DNA of 64,000 nt from assembly GCF_000003815.2 (NCBI RefSeq), contig NC_049979.1, forward strand, positions 13,021,560-13,085,559, in the 5' to 3' direction. The notes under the pieces were generated by a model. That model did no database searches. It was not told where the DNA came from and saw only the letters and a program-made list of their open reading frames with translations. The stretch's first letter is position 1. Every line of letters starts with the position of its first letter. Positions 22,501 to 37,500 of the stretch are shown here, piece after piece. The translations under genes were made by a program, and so were the position numbers. Source of the stretch: Branchiostoma floridae. Lineage: Eukaryota; Chordata; Leptocardii; Amphioxiformes; Branchiostomatidae.

Positions 22501-25500
22501 GTGAAATGTTCGGCCTGTGACCTGTCCTTACCAAGAAAACGCTTGGATCGACGTTGTACCGTTGGTGCATCTTGCCGACGTCGTGTAAGACCTTCATGAC
22601 GAACACGGAGTCGTCTAGATGGGTGATGGCCTCGTGCAGCGCCTCCATCACCGTCGCCGCATGCGCGTCCAAGATGGCGTCCTGGTACAAGACGTCCGCG
22701 TCCCTCTCCCTCAGGTGGCGGAATTTCTGATTGAAGACGGCCATGAGCTGGGGGTCGTCCTTAAACAACCTGGTGGTCAAACAAAAGAAAAGATTGTGGA
22801 TACTTTGAATAATTGAGTCGATCATAGATATTCGGTCAGTGATCTATTCAATTAAGCGCCGGTACGGCCCAACTTGGAACATAGTGCCATCCCCTGGGAT
22901 CTGGTATGGTTACAATGTGTGTTGGTGGCTCCCTTGTACGTCATTGTGCCTAGAAACTAGTAATATCAATAGTAATCGTCACGGTCGTGGTCGTTAACGG
23001 GTTTATAAACAAAGTGATGAGTCAGGTGTTCCTCCTCCTTTCCGATATAAGAGGCGACAGCAGGACGTGGAGAATAGTCCGACGGAAGTCATTCAGTGTC
23101 ACTCGGACGGCTGTACTTTGGACCTCCTCCACTGCCTGTATCCCTTTGATGGTATACGGATTCCAGACGATGGCACTGTATTCCAAGTGGAGCCGTTGTC
23201 TGACTATTCATTATCAAACACATCTCAAGATTTAACATTACTAAAAAACGAGAAGCCGAACAAATGTGTTAGACTAGTTTTAGAATCCATGTTTTAGATT
23301 AGTCTTAAAACCCAAGTGTACTGTATTACTACCTTTTGTATTTATATGCCTGTACTTAGCCCGATAGGGCATGAATATGCAATAAAGGCTATTACGATTA
23401 TCGAAACCTGAACAATAGTGGAACGAGGATGTTCACATACAGATCTGTAAAGTTGTGGAATCTATTAGTGTATCTAATCCAGGTGAATTGAAGAAGTGGG
23501 GCGGTTCTTTTGTTGTTGTATGTCAAGAGTAAAGTTCAGATTTTCCTGGAAAATATTCCAGTCATGTGTGGTGTCTCTGAAAAAGCTCAGTATTAAAACT
23601 GACATATTGCATGGACAGAAGGCAGCGCCCCTGGGACAATGGAGCTGACTTAACCCTCACATTCAAATAAATGAAAGATCAGCCTTGACTTTTCTGCCGA
23701 AATCTCTAGTTATCCCCCTATAGATGAGGTTTCTGTCAGCTAGGCTTTGAGACCAAGATTGATCAATATCGTATTCATATTGTAACCCTATATTTGTTTA
23801 GAATTATTATATAATTGTAACTGTTTTGATGATCTTGTCAGAACTATCTGTGTTTTTGTAATATTGTTGCATGGCCTCTCGGGATGGTATCTAGCAGAGA
23901 AACTCTAACATTAACGAGGGTTTCAAAGTCCAACAACAATAGAACAAGTCCGAAGTCCAAACTATTCATATGAATATATATAAGTAAACAAGTTAAATGA
24001 ATGTGGTGTTTTACATTTGACCCGTGACGTCATTCAGTCGGCCTCTTGTTGCTTTTCTTTCTGCAGAATTCTGTATGTGGTATGTTATTTTATGCTGTGG
24101 CCTGTGTCATTTTCTGTCTATCAGGTGGTCTTCGGGGGGGCAGACAGAAAACACAAAACAGTTGACCTTTACTGTCTTTTGATGTCTGCTCTGAGCTTCC
24201 TGCGTTTGAAGCAGCGTGGCAGGAGTGAGGCGGGAATGCCTGCCCTGGGTGATCTGGTCTGTAATAATAATAACGATTACAGCAGTAATGAGATCAGATG
24301 ACGGCCTGTTATGATGCAGCCAATTACTTTGAAAACAGGCTGTGGAGCGAACGGAGTTCGTGGGGATTGTTTCATCTATTCAACATTCCGTTTTTTGTTT
24401 GTTTAGCCCTTCTTCCAAGATACAGGCAACTGCATTCAGTCTGTGGTTCTCTTTGGAGCCCCGAGTCATTTTGGGTTATCCAGATTCATCATCCGGAAAC
24501 CCACAGAACTATATCTACTGTTGGTTTGCCACCAGTAGTGACTATCTTTGCGCCCAAGCCTGCTCCAGTTATCACCCCGCCCCTGATCGTCTACCTTAAG
24601 TAAAACACTGTGCACTGTGAACAGCAAATCATTTCTGGGCACCACAAGGCAAGACCGTACATCTGCTTCGAGATATTGGTCTTCCCGCACCCCGCGCTCT
24701 CGCACTTTGCACCTCCACGAAAATAGTGTGTGTTTACTGTAGCCTGATTAAATCGACCCACCGTATAGCGCGGTCCGTCCAGCCGTGGGCAGGGGATCTA
24801 GCATTACACTAGTATTACTGTGATTAGAGTTGATAGAACTGGGTTATAATCGGCCACATACGAGAGGCGAATCGAACATTACTAGTACAGTGGAAGCAAT
24901 AACATAGCACTCAAATGACGTACTAATATATAAGAAGGTTTTACACGATGATGTTGTCTGTTCGCTTATATCATTCCAGTTCAAACTCTTAGTATGTAAC
25001 GAGTTTGACTGTTGCATGTGAACTGAAAGTAATACAGATCCCTTACTTAATATTTTAGCTTGTATGTCATACGATAGCTTGGTGGTGTGATTCATGTACC
25101 AAGTACAGAAGAGCATTCATTTGAGCATTACAGCATTTTGGTAACTCAATACTTATCATACAGTATGACGTATGTGGAGACTTCAGAGCGATGGTCTGCA
25201 GTAATGCTGGTCCATTAGAATATTGGGTGAACGGGACTATGGGCATAGACACTTCGCCGCAGGGTTTTACGATCAATTCATCGCCACATAGCGCAAAATC
25301 ATGACCTTAAAGCGAACAGGGAAAACGGAAGCCGTAGCTATATGGAGGACTGTTCGCCTTTAATCTGCATTCCAAGTAGCCAGGCAAGGTGAATCATTGC
25401 CAGAGCCTACATGCAATAGCACAGGATATTAACAGTGGGATATTGAAGCATTCAACCATTACGAGGGTGTTGCACCCTATCTTAGTGATAACTTCTCTCT

Positions 25501-28500
25501 GCTACTCTCTGTGACGTTGTTGGGGAGAATTGTCAAGTAGACAGTAGTAGAGACACAAGTGCTATATTGTAAAGAAAGTAATGCTTTAGGTCATGTCCCG
25601 CGGAATGTTTTAGATCCATCTTAAATTTCATCGGTTGCTACGTCAGATTTTCAAGTCATGAGCGAAAAAGTCTAGCATATGCCACCGTGAAATGCACCAT
25701 ACTTATGTGTCTAACACACACACAGACGCATACACACACATGTTTGGATGACGGTGCGGCAAAATTAGGTCATAAAAATCAGAGCACCTAAAGGTCAGAG
25801 CCTTGAGGAACCTACATATTTGATATATATATATAGATATTTGATGGGAGCCACGAGCCAATCAAAGATCAGACATGCATGTACGTCATACCGAAAATTG
25901 ACCATTAATGTGTAAGTACTCAAGTAGCAGAGTTTTCGCTTTCTTTAAAACGCCCCCAAAACTCCTCAGCCACGGTTATATACTACCTTAAGCGTCTTCG
26001 TACGTTAATTGATGCATCTTTGATAGAGTATGCAATGTCAGTAAACGTAGTGACGAAATGTATATAAGTGTGGAAATAAAACTGCAAGGAATGCGAGAAG
26101 ACATTTTTTTTATACAGTACGACGTCTCTGTGTGACAAGAATTCCAAAGGGCGGCACAGTTAAGTGAAATGGATATTGGGGTGATTGTTTTTGCTTGCAC
26201 TGAAAGAACCTTATCAGGATTTGGACAGCTGTGATGCAATCATGACAAATAGATATCGTGATTTGTGTGGGGCTTGATGGTTTGCGGTGTGGAAGCAGAC
26301 AACTGACTAGGCGAGTAGATGCGAAATCACTGAGCCATGGGGCGTGGGATCTATAGCAAAACAAATACTGTGTCTGAGATTTGTCTCAGCAGATACAATA
26401 AATGACCACTTATGATATTTTCTTTACTTTATCACTAGCTGACCAAGGCGGTTTTGGGTGGGGGGTGGGGGGTTGTATTCGAAAATATAGGTAAGGATCT
26501 TTTGAGGAGTACCAATTTGTAGTCTCGGAGGCCGAACGGACCTACATCCCTGACGGGCATCGGTGCAATTGGGATCTAAGCCTTTAATCTTTACTCCTGG
26601 CCCGAGAGAGAAGATGACGTTTGTGTGTCAATTTCTCATGGAAAATCCACTTTTCCAATCCATTACAGCACATGAAGTGTCTCATGAAGTCCATCGCCGT
26701 GTCGTTAGAAGTGTCCTTAAAACGTCAACGTAGAGACGCGGGTTGATGTTGGCACAGACAGCGACAATGGCGAATTCTAGTGTCAAAGTTGAATGGTACT
26801 TTGGCTGCGACTCACGCATTGATATGTCTGCTACGGCTAAGAATAAATTGAAGTGAGTCAAAGTTATAGTCAATCACTTATGTCTAACTGTGAATTTATA
26901 TCATCTTTATTGTTATGGGTTTTCTCCATCTCTTGAAACATAGTCATCATCTTTATAACAATGCGGCTGTTTTTGGTCATCCGTCGGTAATATCATATAT
27001 GTGACAGCCCGGGGGTTAATCAAATTGTGATATCGTTCGGGCATCATCAGCGTTACATGCTGAATTCACTTAGCGGATCCAATCAGCGGAAAATCTGTCT
27101 GCGCGCAAATCAGCGCTGAAGATTAAAAGTAGAAAAAGTTTGTGATTGAAAAGTTGAAGAGATTACTCAGGAGGAATCATGGATGTCACGTGACGACATG
27201 GGGTGCTGCACGTTCACCGTCAGCGGCCGGATCCCCGCCATAATTGCCTTCTGCTTGCAGCCCACGTGGGGCCGTTTACAGAACGTTATTTTCTGGGTCT
27301 TATGAAGTTGGAAGAGGAGGAAATGCTCCAAGAATCCAATGGGGGGAAATCAATGAGACGCCAAAGTAACACACGGGAATACAAATATTAGCTTACGACG
27401 TCTGCCACAAAGCGGGAACGCCCACGTTGACATTTCAGGATTGCCACGAGGAGCAGTCCGCAGTGGTTAAACTGTGGGAGTAGATTACTTCCTCTCCCGA
27501 CAGGTACATGAGCTGACTGGACGATATATGATGATAAGCTCATTTTGGAATCCTAAACATGTCCGAAGTGACATTGAAGAGTAAGGAAGCACAATTATCA
27601 CGATGTGCAGCAGAGATATAACTAGTACAGTACTGTTTTAGGTATCGCCATTCTGTACAGTGTAAAGCTCAGCCTCGAAAGGCCTTTGAGCCTTGTTATG
27701 TTGAACACCTCAACAGAAAATTGCGTCGCCGTAAAGACGGGTCGAGGCTTCTGCATACCGCGTTACTAATCGCATTTTTCTACGCAGAGACATCCAAGGG
27801 CAAACTGCCTCTTGTATGTACCACAAGGAGTTTCGAGACGACCGTGGTCCCTCGGCGTAGGAGAATGTACTATATAATCGCAACGAAGTAGTTTCTTCAA
27901 ATTCATGTGAAGGCTTCCTGCTTGTAGTCCCCCGTGCAGGTTTGCATGGGGTGACGTTGACCGTGAACAACAGAAAGACCACCGAAAAACGCGAGAGTGT
28001 TTCCATCTGTCAGAGCAATTTCCACCGAGGTAAAACAACAGGGTATGGTTGTCTTCCACAGTTAAACTACAGCACAGCTTTTTGTATTATTTATGAGATA
28101 TCTATTTTCTATTGATGTATTAGCCTTTCGTGTTTCCCAGATCTGTTATATCGTAATGGCACGTCAAATTACATCACCGAGTGCCCTCTAAAAGTGACGT
28201 GGTTGAAGTTGTAGGTTTATGTAATGGGGTTTAGTTCTCTGTGACGTCAATACTGGCACAGTTGGAGTGTTCCGTTGGAGGTCACGTAACCTTCCGGTAT
28301 GTCGTATTGACATCGAAATGGAGTTTGAATTTCAGGGACGGCATCTGTGGAATTCATGTTTTAGTGATTGCATTCAATTTTTTTTACGACGATTTGTTTT
28401 GGTGCTATGTAAATACTTTGGTCGTTATTACCTCCATGAGGTCCTTGATATTTGATAAAAATCGTTTGTTAGCAATCAAAATTTTGAACCATGATATCTT

Positions 28501-31500
28501 TTTAAATTGCTGTACTTAACTTTTAGTGCAATTCCCCCTGGAGGAGAACATGTAAATGCCAACACAATTCAGACTTGACTAAATCAAAAGTCTGCAATAT
28601 GGTATTTTAATAAAGATTTCAAAGATGAAGATGGGGATATTGGTTTGCCATGGGAATACTGTTTTGGAATTCTTGCGCCATTTGGAAGTCAAGTAAAGTT
28701 GAACATTATTGCTGTGGGTCATCCTAAAACAGTAGCCAGATGTGTTTGGTATGAAGATAATTTGCATGGGGATTGATATAATAAGATGCATGATTTGTGA
28801 GGAAATCTCTAAGACCCAAATGCATTCCATTATAGGACTATTCAAACATGTAATATTTATACTTTAGAGAGGACCATTGAGAGATATAAACTATACAAAT
28901 TTGCATAATCACTTCGGATTTCTGATAATCCCATGACTTCTATAGCAAGACTTCAATACTCATTATGCTAATCATGTCCTCATTTGTATAACTGATGCAA
29001 AATGCTAGTGATAACTGAGAGGTAAACGAGAGGACTTACATACTTGTGACATGTAAAACATTGAATTTAGAAATATAAGATGCATTTGTGAAAATTGACA
29101 AAAAGTCTCCAAATACTTCGCTGCTTAAAATATAATTTTTTTTTTCATTTCATGCAGCATTCTTGCAATGCATCGTGTATATGAATTTTTTAATGCTAAA
29201 CTAAAGTATAACTTTCACATGACCTGTAACGTTAGATGCCCCTGCTATCGGGGGACTCGTGTACGCTCTCCCGTCTTTCCGAGTCAGTTACTCATATTTT
29301 CTCAGTTGGTAGGACAACTTATTTCAAAAGAAAGGACACTCTTGGACAACAACATACCAATCATTTCAGGATTTTTGAACTGACATCGTACACCGACTCG
29401 TGGTTTAGTACCCATGTATAAGTGAGTGTAAGGCGTCTTCATACACTTAGGGACTGATGTGGCTGAGTACGTAACGCCAATTTCCTCTTTCTAATGAGTA
29501 TCCGAGGATTTCGTCTCAATCAAAAATCCATTTTCATATCGCTAACAACCTGGTCCGGATCTCCTAACATCAGCGGTGGGTATGTCGAGACGGGAGGTGT
29601 TTTCCTCACCAAGCGTACACTGTGGAGTAGCGTATGAGAAAGATACTTTTACAGAAGCATTTACCTTTCCGCATGCTGTCTTCTGCATGATCTCATTTAT
29701 TTGTTCTTCAACTTTATTTCTTGGGAGTTAAAGTGAGGAAACACTTCAAAGAACACTCACACGTATCTTGGGATTCTAACAATAGTTGCCATCTTGACAT
29801 TATGTAAACGTCACATGATCCCCAGTATTTAAACGTACAGATTATTACCTTGACATAGCTTACTCGACTCTTTCGTTACATAATGAAGTTATGGGAACCT
29901 GATTATAGCTATCTCTGGGCAATAAAGCTGATGACATTATGCCGCCTTCTTGAAGCGAAGCTTGACTGAGAAACATGTAATGAAATACGACTGATCTCGT
30001 TTCCTCCGCACAAGCCTATTAATATAAGTATTATAGACTTTCTTGGGTGAGGACACTGTAGGTGAAACAACATAGCAGGGAAACTTGAGAACTACTGCTT
30101 CATTGTGCTTTGAATCATGCATGTGTCAGGTCTCTTGTAGATAACGATAAATAAAACCGTTGCGGAAATTAATCTACAAACTAGAAACAACCAGAATTTG
30201 CAATGTACATTTTTCTATAAATTCCTTCAAGGAAGTCAAATAATAATCACAATTTTCAAATTCTATGCTATTCAAAAACGAAAACTGCATAATATTTGGT
30301 AAGTGTCGATAAGCACGTCTTCAAATGGAGCACATTTCTTGTTTTGTTACCAGCTTGCTTCCCACTGATAGACAATATCTGATTTTAAAAGAAGCACGGA
30401 GTCTAATAAACACGACGTTCATCATGATACTCCCACCGGATTCCTGATTACGTATAATCCAGGATCACGTTTCTACCTGCAGGTAGGATTACTGTACTTT
30501 ATGTTTAGGACTCATCTGCTTCTGTATCTGTACAGCCAGTGGAACTGCCCTTCGGCGTAATACACCAGCTGAGTCATTTTGACTTAGATAATATTATACA
30601 CGATTTTATTACCTTGAACTGAAATCACAGAACCTAACCACCAAGTAACAACTAGCCTGTCCCAGTCAATCAGTAGCACTGCCGATGAGGATCTGTCGGC
30701 AAAGCAAGGGAAGGACCGTACGTGGTGGTGCAATTATTGTTTGACGGTGTCAAAGGGTCAAGGACCGACGATTCAAAGTAGGTTAAAATGTCCCAAAACC
30801 CGTGACCTAAATGATCTGGGCAGAATAACTTAAATGAATCGTCACGTTTCAGTCTAAGCTGGTCGAATGTACTGCGGGTAACCAGGCTGAATGAAGGTGT
30901 ATTTTATAGTCTATGGCAGGTTATACAGCTGTGCTGTGACATTTGTATGAGTATCACGCATCACAATTCAGCTAATGAAGCTAGAGTTTACGGCTATGAC
31001 GTTATCTTTATTTCTGTTCCTACACTTTCCTCTATTCTATTTCCTATTAGTGCAGTAACATGTCCAGATCCCAATGGCGTTTAAAGGGCCGCCTGCCCGG
31101 CTACATACCGCTAATGTTCAAGCAAATAGAATTTGACTTGACATTTTACATCCCGCATGGGGTATCGGAATACTAATAGACTATTAATCATTACCTGGGC
31201 GGCTTTCATGGCTCTGTAGTGATATCCTTGTAGTGATATTTATTGTTTTTACGGTAGAAGACGCAAGAAGGATACTTTAGAATCCAATTAGCTATACAGT
31301 GAGAGATAGCCATGGATATGGAGATGTCCGATATTTGTTCCTCCTCTGGCAAAAGTAAGAGCATGAGTTTTGGCTACAAAAACAAACTAGAAACCATTTT
31401 CATCAGGGTTGAATGATTCGAATTTTGAATCAAACGCCACTAAAAGGCTGTAACAAACGAACATGTATTCTCTACAAAGTCTGCTTTTAAAAAAAAATTA

Positions 31501-34500
31501 TGACCCATTTTGTTATCCTTCTATAGATACAGAATTCTACACTGACTTCCTCGTCCTGGGGCGCTCTTTGTTGGCTCTCCAGTAACCAACGCATGGCTTC
31601 CGCGGTGATTGCTCCTGTATGCTCCCCCGGCCGAAAGCACAATGTATGTATGTCCTCCTCCCCACTTAGCTATGAACAATAGCTGACATTTGGCCGATAA
31701 CGTCTTGATCATTAATGGGGGTCGTGACGTAGTGGTATGTTGTGATTGCGATTTTATAAATGGCCAGTGCGCGGGCGAATGACAGTAAATAGCTGCCATT
31801 GATATTTCCATAGTAACAATAAGTCATATCTGGGACGTGGGTAAGGCATCTTGTGAGGATGTGATCACTGAAATATCCTTGAATAAATGCTTCCTTCAAG
31901 CAAGGAGAGTTATCTCAGCACTCGAGTCCTAACAACTGCACACATCAACACCAACCTCACCTAACCTCTGCTTAGAGTATAACTTGATCGAAAGTAGCTT
32001 ACGTCCTCCAGACTCACCACAAACTGTGCCATCAAAGGGCAATGACCCTCCTGCAAACCCACACGAGTTTTCGAGACTGAAAAGAAAGGAAAACTGGTTC
32101 AAATCTGCCTCATCAATACTGACGCCCTGTTGGAGAGACGTTATCCAAGAATTGAAGCAGAGTGAAAACTACCGGGACTTGAGATTCGAAAGTAAAATTG
32201 ACTGCCATGATCACTTGGTAGTTTCCAATTGTTTGTTCAAAAAATCAAACCCACAGATAGCCATGTGCATATCAAAGCTATATATATAAAAATTAAATCA
32301 AATCAAAGGTATCTTATTGGCCAGCGGGTTTAAAACAAACGTTACCGTCCGCTCGGGTGATGGCGAGATCAGTTTTATGTATAGGGCAAACACATTGAAT
32401 TCACGGATCAACACTTGCACAAAAAACAACAACAATAACGACGGCCTAAACGCACTGATAGTAACGTGCACGTCACGTACTTGTCGCCGTCACCCTGACT
32501 GGAAAGGGTGGCGCTAATGTCACTTCTACGTCAGTAAAAAGGCCCTAATGCTTCCCTGGCCACCCTGTGAGTGGTGGAGAGTGACGAGACGAAACCGTGT
32601 AATTGTCATATCAGCGTTGTTAGGACGCGACCCACGACCTTGTTTGTGTTGCTTGCACCTAAGTGTTTCCGATAAGATGTTTTTTATGTGCACAAATTTG
32701 TGACATCAGGGCGCTTTATATGCTCCAGGCACAACACATCGTGTCGGATGTATGAACGTGAGCTAACAGCTGCGGACTGAGATCGGAAGATATATCGAGC
32801 CATACTTTCGTGTAAGTTCTTCAAGTTATACTACATAATAAAGGAACAAGCAACATATTAACTTTTCATTTGCATGAAATATTACCACATCTTCTGCACT
32901 ATCTTAACATCAGCGCAGTAAATGACAGGATCTCATCAGAAAAGGGAAATCCTCTAAAGCGGTAACAATCAAGGAAGGACCTAACGAGGCGTGAAACACC
33001 TCAGTTCGCGCATCCCGTTAAGGCCTGATAATCCCGAGTTGATAGACTGTTAGCTACAATTCGGCCTGCGTCACAATTCAAGCGAACGCCGGCCGAATTT
33101 TAGATCGGCTGGAGCTCGCTGAATTTCAAAATCGCCCAAGCGTCGAGTATTTTTCGCTGAAACTCTGCACCGTGACAAATTGGACTGGGCTCGGCCCTTC
33201 ATTCATTTTTCTGCCTTCTTGGTGCACAGCTGACATAGGTTTAAATCCCAACGCCACGGACGAGCTGGTAAAAATCGCCCGAAACCTTTGTAGTCTCCAG
33301 GACGTCGGACGTATTTTGCCCGAAGTGCCATTTGGAACTCGCTGGCACGTCTGCCGAGCTCAGATCTTGATTTGTGACAGGGGCTTTATGAAGGGCTTCC
33401 TGATTGCCCGCCTGATACCCATTCTACCTGCTAATGGAAGGTAAACAAAATACAAGACTCTTCCGCGTCACGTTCTATCATTTAACGTTACTTGCACCTG
33501 ACATTGTAACTGTTCCTGTTGCAACATTTAACATGTCACGTTTATGCATTTATGGGATTTGTGTATATTCTATTGAAGTAATCCCTCTCTGTACTTAGAT
33601 AATCCTCCATCTTTACCTAACCTGCTATATAATGGATGTAGAATACCATCCTGAAGTGTTCGGCTTCAGGGTGGTTCCAGACAGGAATCCAAAATCGTTC
33701 AGCTCCGGTAATGGGAAATGAATCAGCGGAGATTTGTGTACACGAACGTGATGCAGCGCATTGAGCTGCGAAGGAATCATTGACAAAGTGTCACTGCTCA
33801 GCACAAAGCACCTAAAGGGCAACAACGTCGCCTGTAGTATTTACAGCATTCAGTGACGTAACTCCTTACACCTTTGGGGCTTCCCATGATAGCAATGACC
33901 TTACTAACATAGAAAGTTAGGACTGAACGTCTGCCGTGATGACGTTTTTGTACTGTGATCCATGACTCCCCTTGGAGGACAACAGTTCAGAAGACGTTTA
34001 TGAAGCACAGCTGCTTTTGACATAAGATTTCTTTGCGCTGCTGGTGATACTTTTACGTTCTCAGAAGGATTTCTTTTACTATGGTGATAATGTGCTTCGC
34101 CCCAGGCTGCCACAGCACATTGGATACCTGGGCAGTTTTAGATAATCATTTATAACAAGAGCATACTCAATGTTTTATGGATAATTCGTCGCTCATCCCC
34201 ACCTGAGATACAGGAAAAGTGACGATATCAGCATTTCCCCTGACTGATGTCTATGGTATCCGGAAAGTAAACAGGGTTCTACTTTGCATTCAGACCGACT
34301 TAGTAACCTGCTAGGAAGATAAGCCTAAAGAAAAAGGTTGTATGAATAATATAAGAGCTAACGTCCTCTCCGTACCTGCGACTGGATTGTGGGTCCCCAC
34401 TTAGGGTTGCTGGGAAAATAACTAACCGCCGACACTGAGGCTTATAATCATATCGACGGGCCTGGAATAAGCAACGGAATTATCAGCTAACGCACGTAAA

Positions 34501-37500
34501 GACACGGTTCCATCTCTGATCCCTCAATGGTTTATAGGTCCAAAGGGTGAACCCGCTCTCGTTCCTCAGATAGTAAACTCTCTGATGCAATCAGCTGAAC
34601 CCAAGAATCACCGCCATATTTCTGATGACCTTCAATATGTTTCATCATCATAAGGACCACTAGCTCCATATTGGTCGGAACCGTTGGAGAATATACCTAG
34701 TGGAAAATGATGTGGCAGCCTAGCAGCTTTCAACCGTGCCTTTCTATCTGCCGCGAATAGCAATCTGATTGAAGATACATGAATTCAATTTTAAGACCCG
34801 GATGTTCGGTTGTTATTATTGACCAGCATCATCATAAATATACAGTACGTGTACCGCCGAAATGGTATCCCTGACTGTACGATATTCTGGAGTACCAGTG
34901 GACAGCATATATGAGATGGCAAAACACGTTGATAATCACCATGACGTCACAAAATGTCCACAGGAACTAGTCATGTCCCAAAGTGATCCCGGATGTGAAC
35001 TGAATTAACCGTAACCGTACCCGTAACCGCCATGTATATATATATATCGTATCTTTACCTGCCATACCTTCAGCCTTATAATCCAAAGAGCGATGGGTGG
35101 GACGCTCCCAGAGGGGGTTTAGCCATGAACGCCGGCCGAATTTATAGATCGGTCAGAGCTCGCCGAATATCAACATCGCCGGAGCATCGGCTGTACCCCT
35201 TTACAAATCTGCCCCTCTACAAACTATCATAAAAAATCAAGAAGATCAATAATCGTCGCCGAGGCCTCGTTAGATTTAAGCGCAGCTTCCAGGGACCGAG
35301 CTGCAAAAAAACACCCTAAGCCCTCGTAATCGCCATGACGTCGGCCGTTCTTCGGCCGCAAATGCACATTAAGAGCTCGCCAACACGTCGGCCGAGCTAA
35401 ATTCTTGATTTGTAAAGGGGTATTTAGAAAGCTCAATCAAAGTCGGCAGGTAACAGGCAAACAACACGAGACACTGTCCAGATGACGTCTGTTGGTAACG
35501 TACGGGATTATTTATTTATGGTCTGCATCAATATGGTCGCTAACTGTCTACATGGCTGGACTACTGCTGTTTGTACTTTTTCCTCGATTTTATGATTTGT
35601 TAATTCATTTGTTCGTCCGTTCGTTTGTTCCTTCACTCACTCACTCACCCACCCACTCACTCACTCACTCACTCACTCACTCACTCACTCACTCACTCAC
35701 TCACTCACTCACTCACTCACTCACTCACTCACTCACTCACTCGAGTGATCTCCCCTTCATGACCATTATCCCCTTGATACATATTCATTAAAATCTCCCG
35801 AGTCTAACTTTGTTTTCGCTTGGACGTATGTCAGTGTTAGGTGCTTAGCCGGTATCGCTGGACAGCGTCCAAAGCTGGCGCTTGGCTCACGGGTCCTAAC
35901 GGTAAGACCCTAAGCCGGCATGAAATCGAACATGACGCCACCGAGGACTTGATGACCGCTGGTGAATGATGGATGACGCTGCATCACGCCATGTGGTGGA
36001 GCCGCTTGTCAGATTGGAGAGAACCCAGAGCTGTGGATGACTTCACGTGATATGTTTTTACTGCACACACATCAGATCTCCCACTCCCAAAAGCAAGGCA
36101 TCTATAGCGTTGGAAGTTTGCCATTCCGCACGTGAGCTACAACTGCTCCCGTTCATTCAAATGAAGCTCGACAACAATTGCTTCAAGAAATCCACCTTTT
36201 ATCAAGTACAAATCCAGAGTGCATTGTCAATGGTCATTGGTATATGAATATCGCGTGGAGATAGGAGTCCTCTTCACCTGAAACACGGGCTACAGATTAA
36301 TAACTGTTCAGATTTGTTATTGCATAAACCACTCTAGAATGCAGGTCTAAACAATTGCTGGTGCGTGTAACATGTAAAATGCAACCTGCAACCCGCATTT
36401 TCTTCACGTTTTAAGAATAAATGAGTGGTATAATCGCCGAACTGATCCTGGCTTCCTACCTGAAGGACATAGGCCAGGAAAGCGGGGTCTGTAAATAGTG
36501 CTGTTCATCGTGACAAGTCAATCTATTTTAAAATCACATTTACTTCTACATACTGGCTTGTAATGTGATGTGTTACACTTATATGACGGAGCTGTGATGG
36601 TGGAAGCCTAATATACGGCTTCCTTCACATATTAGTATCCCAGAATTTGATACCATTGACATGAATTTCCAAAAATTTTTACTTGGAGTACATGCAAAAT
36701 CATCAAATGACGGCATCCGTGGTGAGTTAGGAACATTTCCCATTTCGATCAACGCTCAGATACAATTAATCAAATACTGGCACCGTCTAGCAAACTTACC
36801 CGAAGATTCTTTACTACGTGAAGCATATGATGTTGTACTTTCCGGTGAATACGATTGGACAAATCACGTAACTGACATTCTCAACTATAATGGTTTTGGG
36901 TATGTATGGACAAACCCGAGGTTGTATCATGTTAATATGCTAATCGATCAATTACGACTCCGTTTACAGGATATATACATTCAAGAATGGCATTCTTCTA
37001 TCCAGAATAACTCAAAACTTTCCATTTATTCTACGCTAAAGGAAAGATACGGACAAAAGAAGTATCTTTCGAATGTACACAACTTCGAACTTCGTAGAGC
37101 AATTACTAAGATAAGAATCTGTAGTCACAAACTAAATATAGAAGCCGGAAGATATTCTAAAATTCCCCGTGACCTGAGGTTTTGTCCATTCTGCCCAAAT
37201 GAGATCGAAGACGAACGTCACTTCGTTATGGATTGTTCTCGATATGATGATAAACGCACAGAGCTGTTCACATTACTTTCCACTTGCTCTAAAGACTTTG
37301 CTACTCTCTGTTCGATAGATAAATTCACGTACATTCTGGGAGGCGATAATCCACATTGTGTACAAGTAGGCAAATATATCCACGATTGTTTATACCGTAG
37401 AACTAATAGTGTAAATGACATGCTAGACCCTTTATGTTGATGTATCCATACCTATAGATATCCATATATCTGTGTTTAGTTGTACTGTAAGTAGTTGTTA

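Noticed and set aside
28430-28450. Another Helentron end (ATTACCTCCATGAGGTCC)
   Set aside because: Only about 11 bases match the left end at 14493, with no continuation or partner end nearby.
35492-35791. 99-codon Ser/Leu/Thr/His-rich frame
   Set aside because: It translates the ACTC microsatellite.
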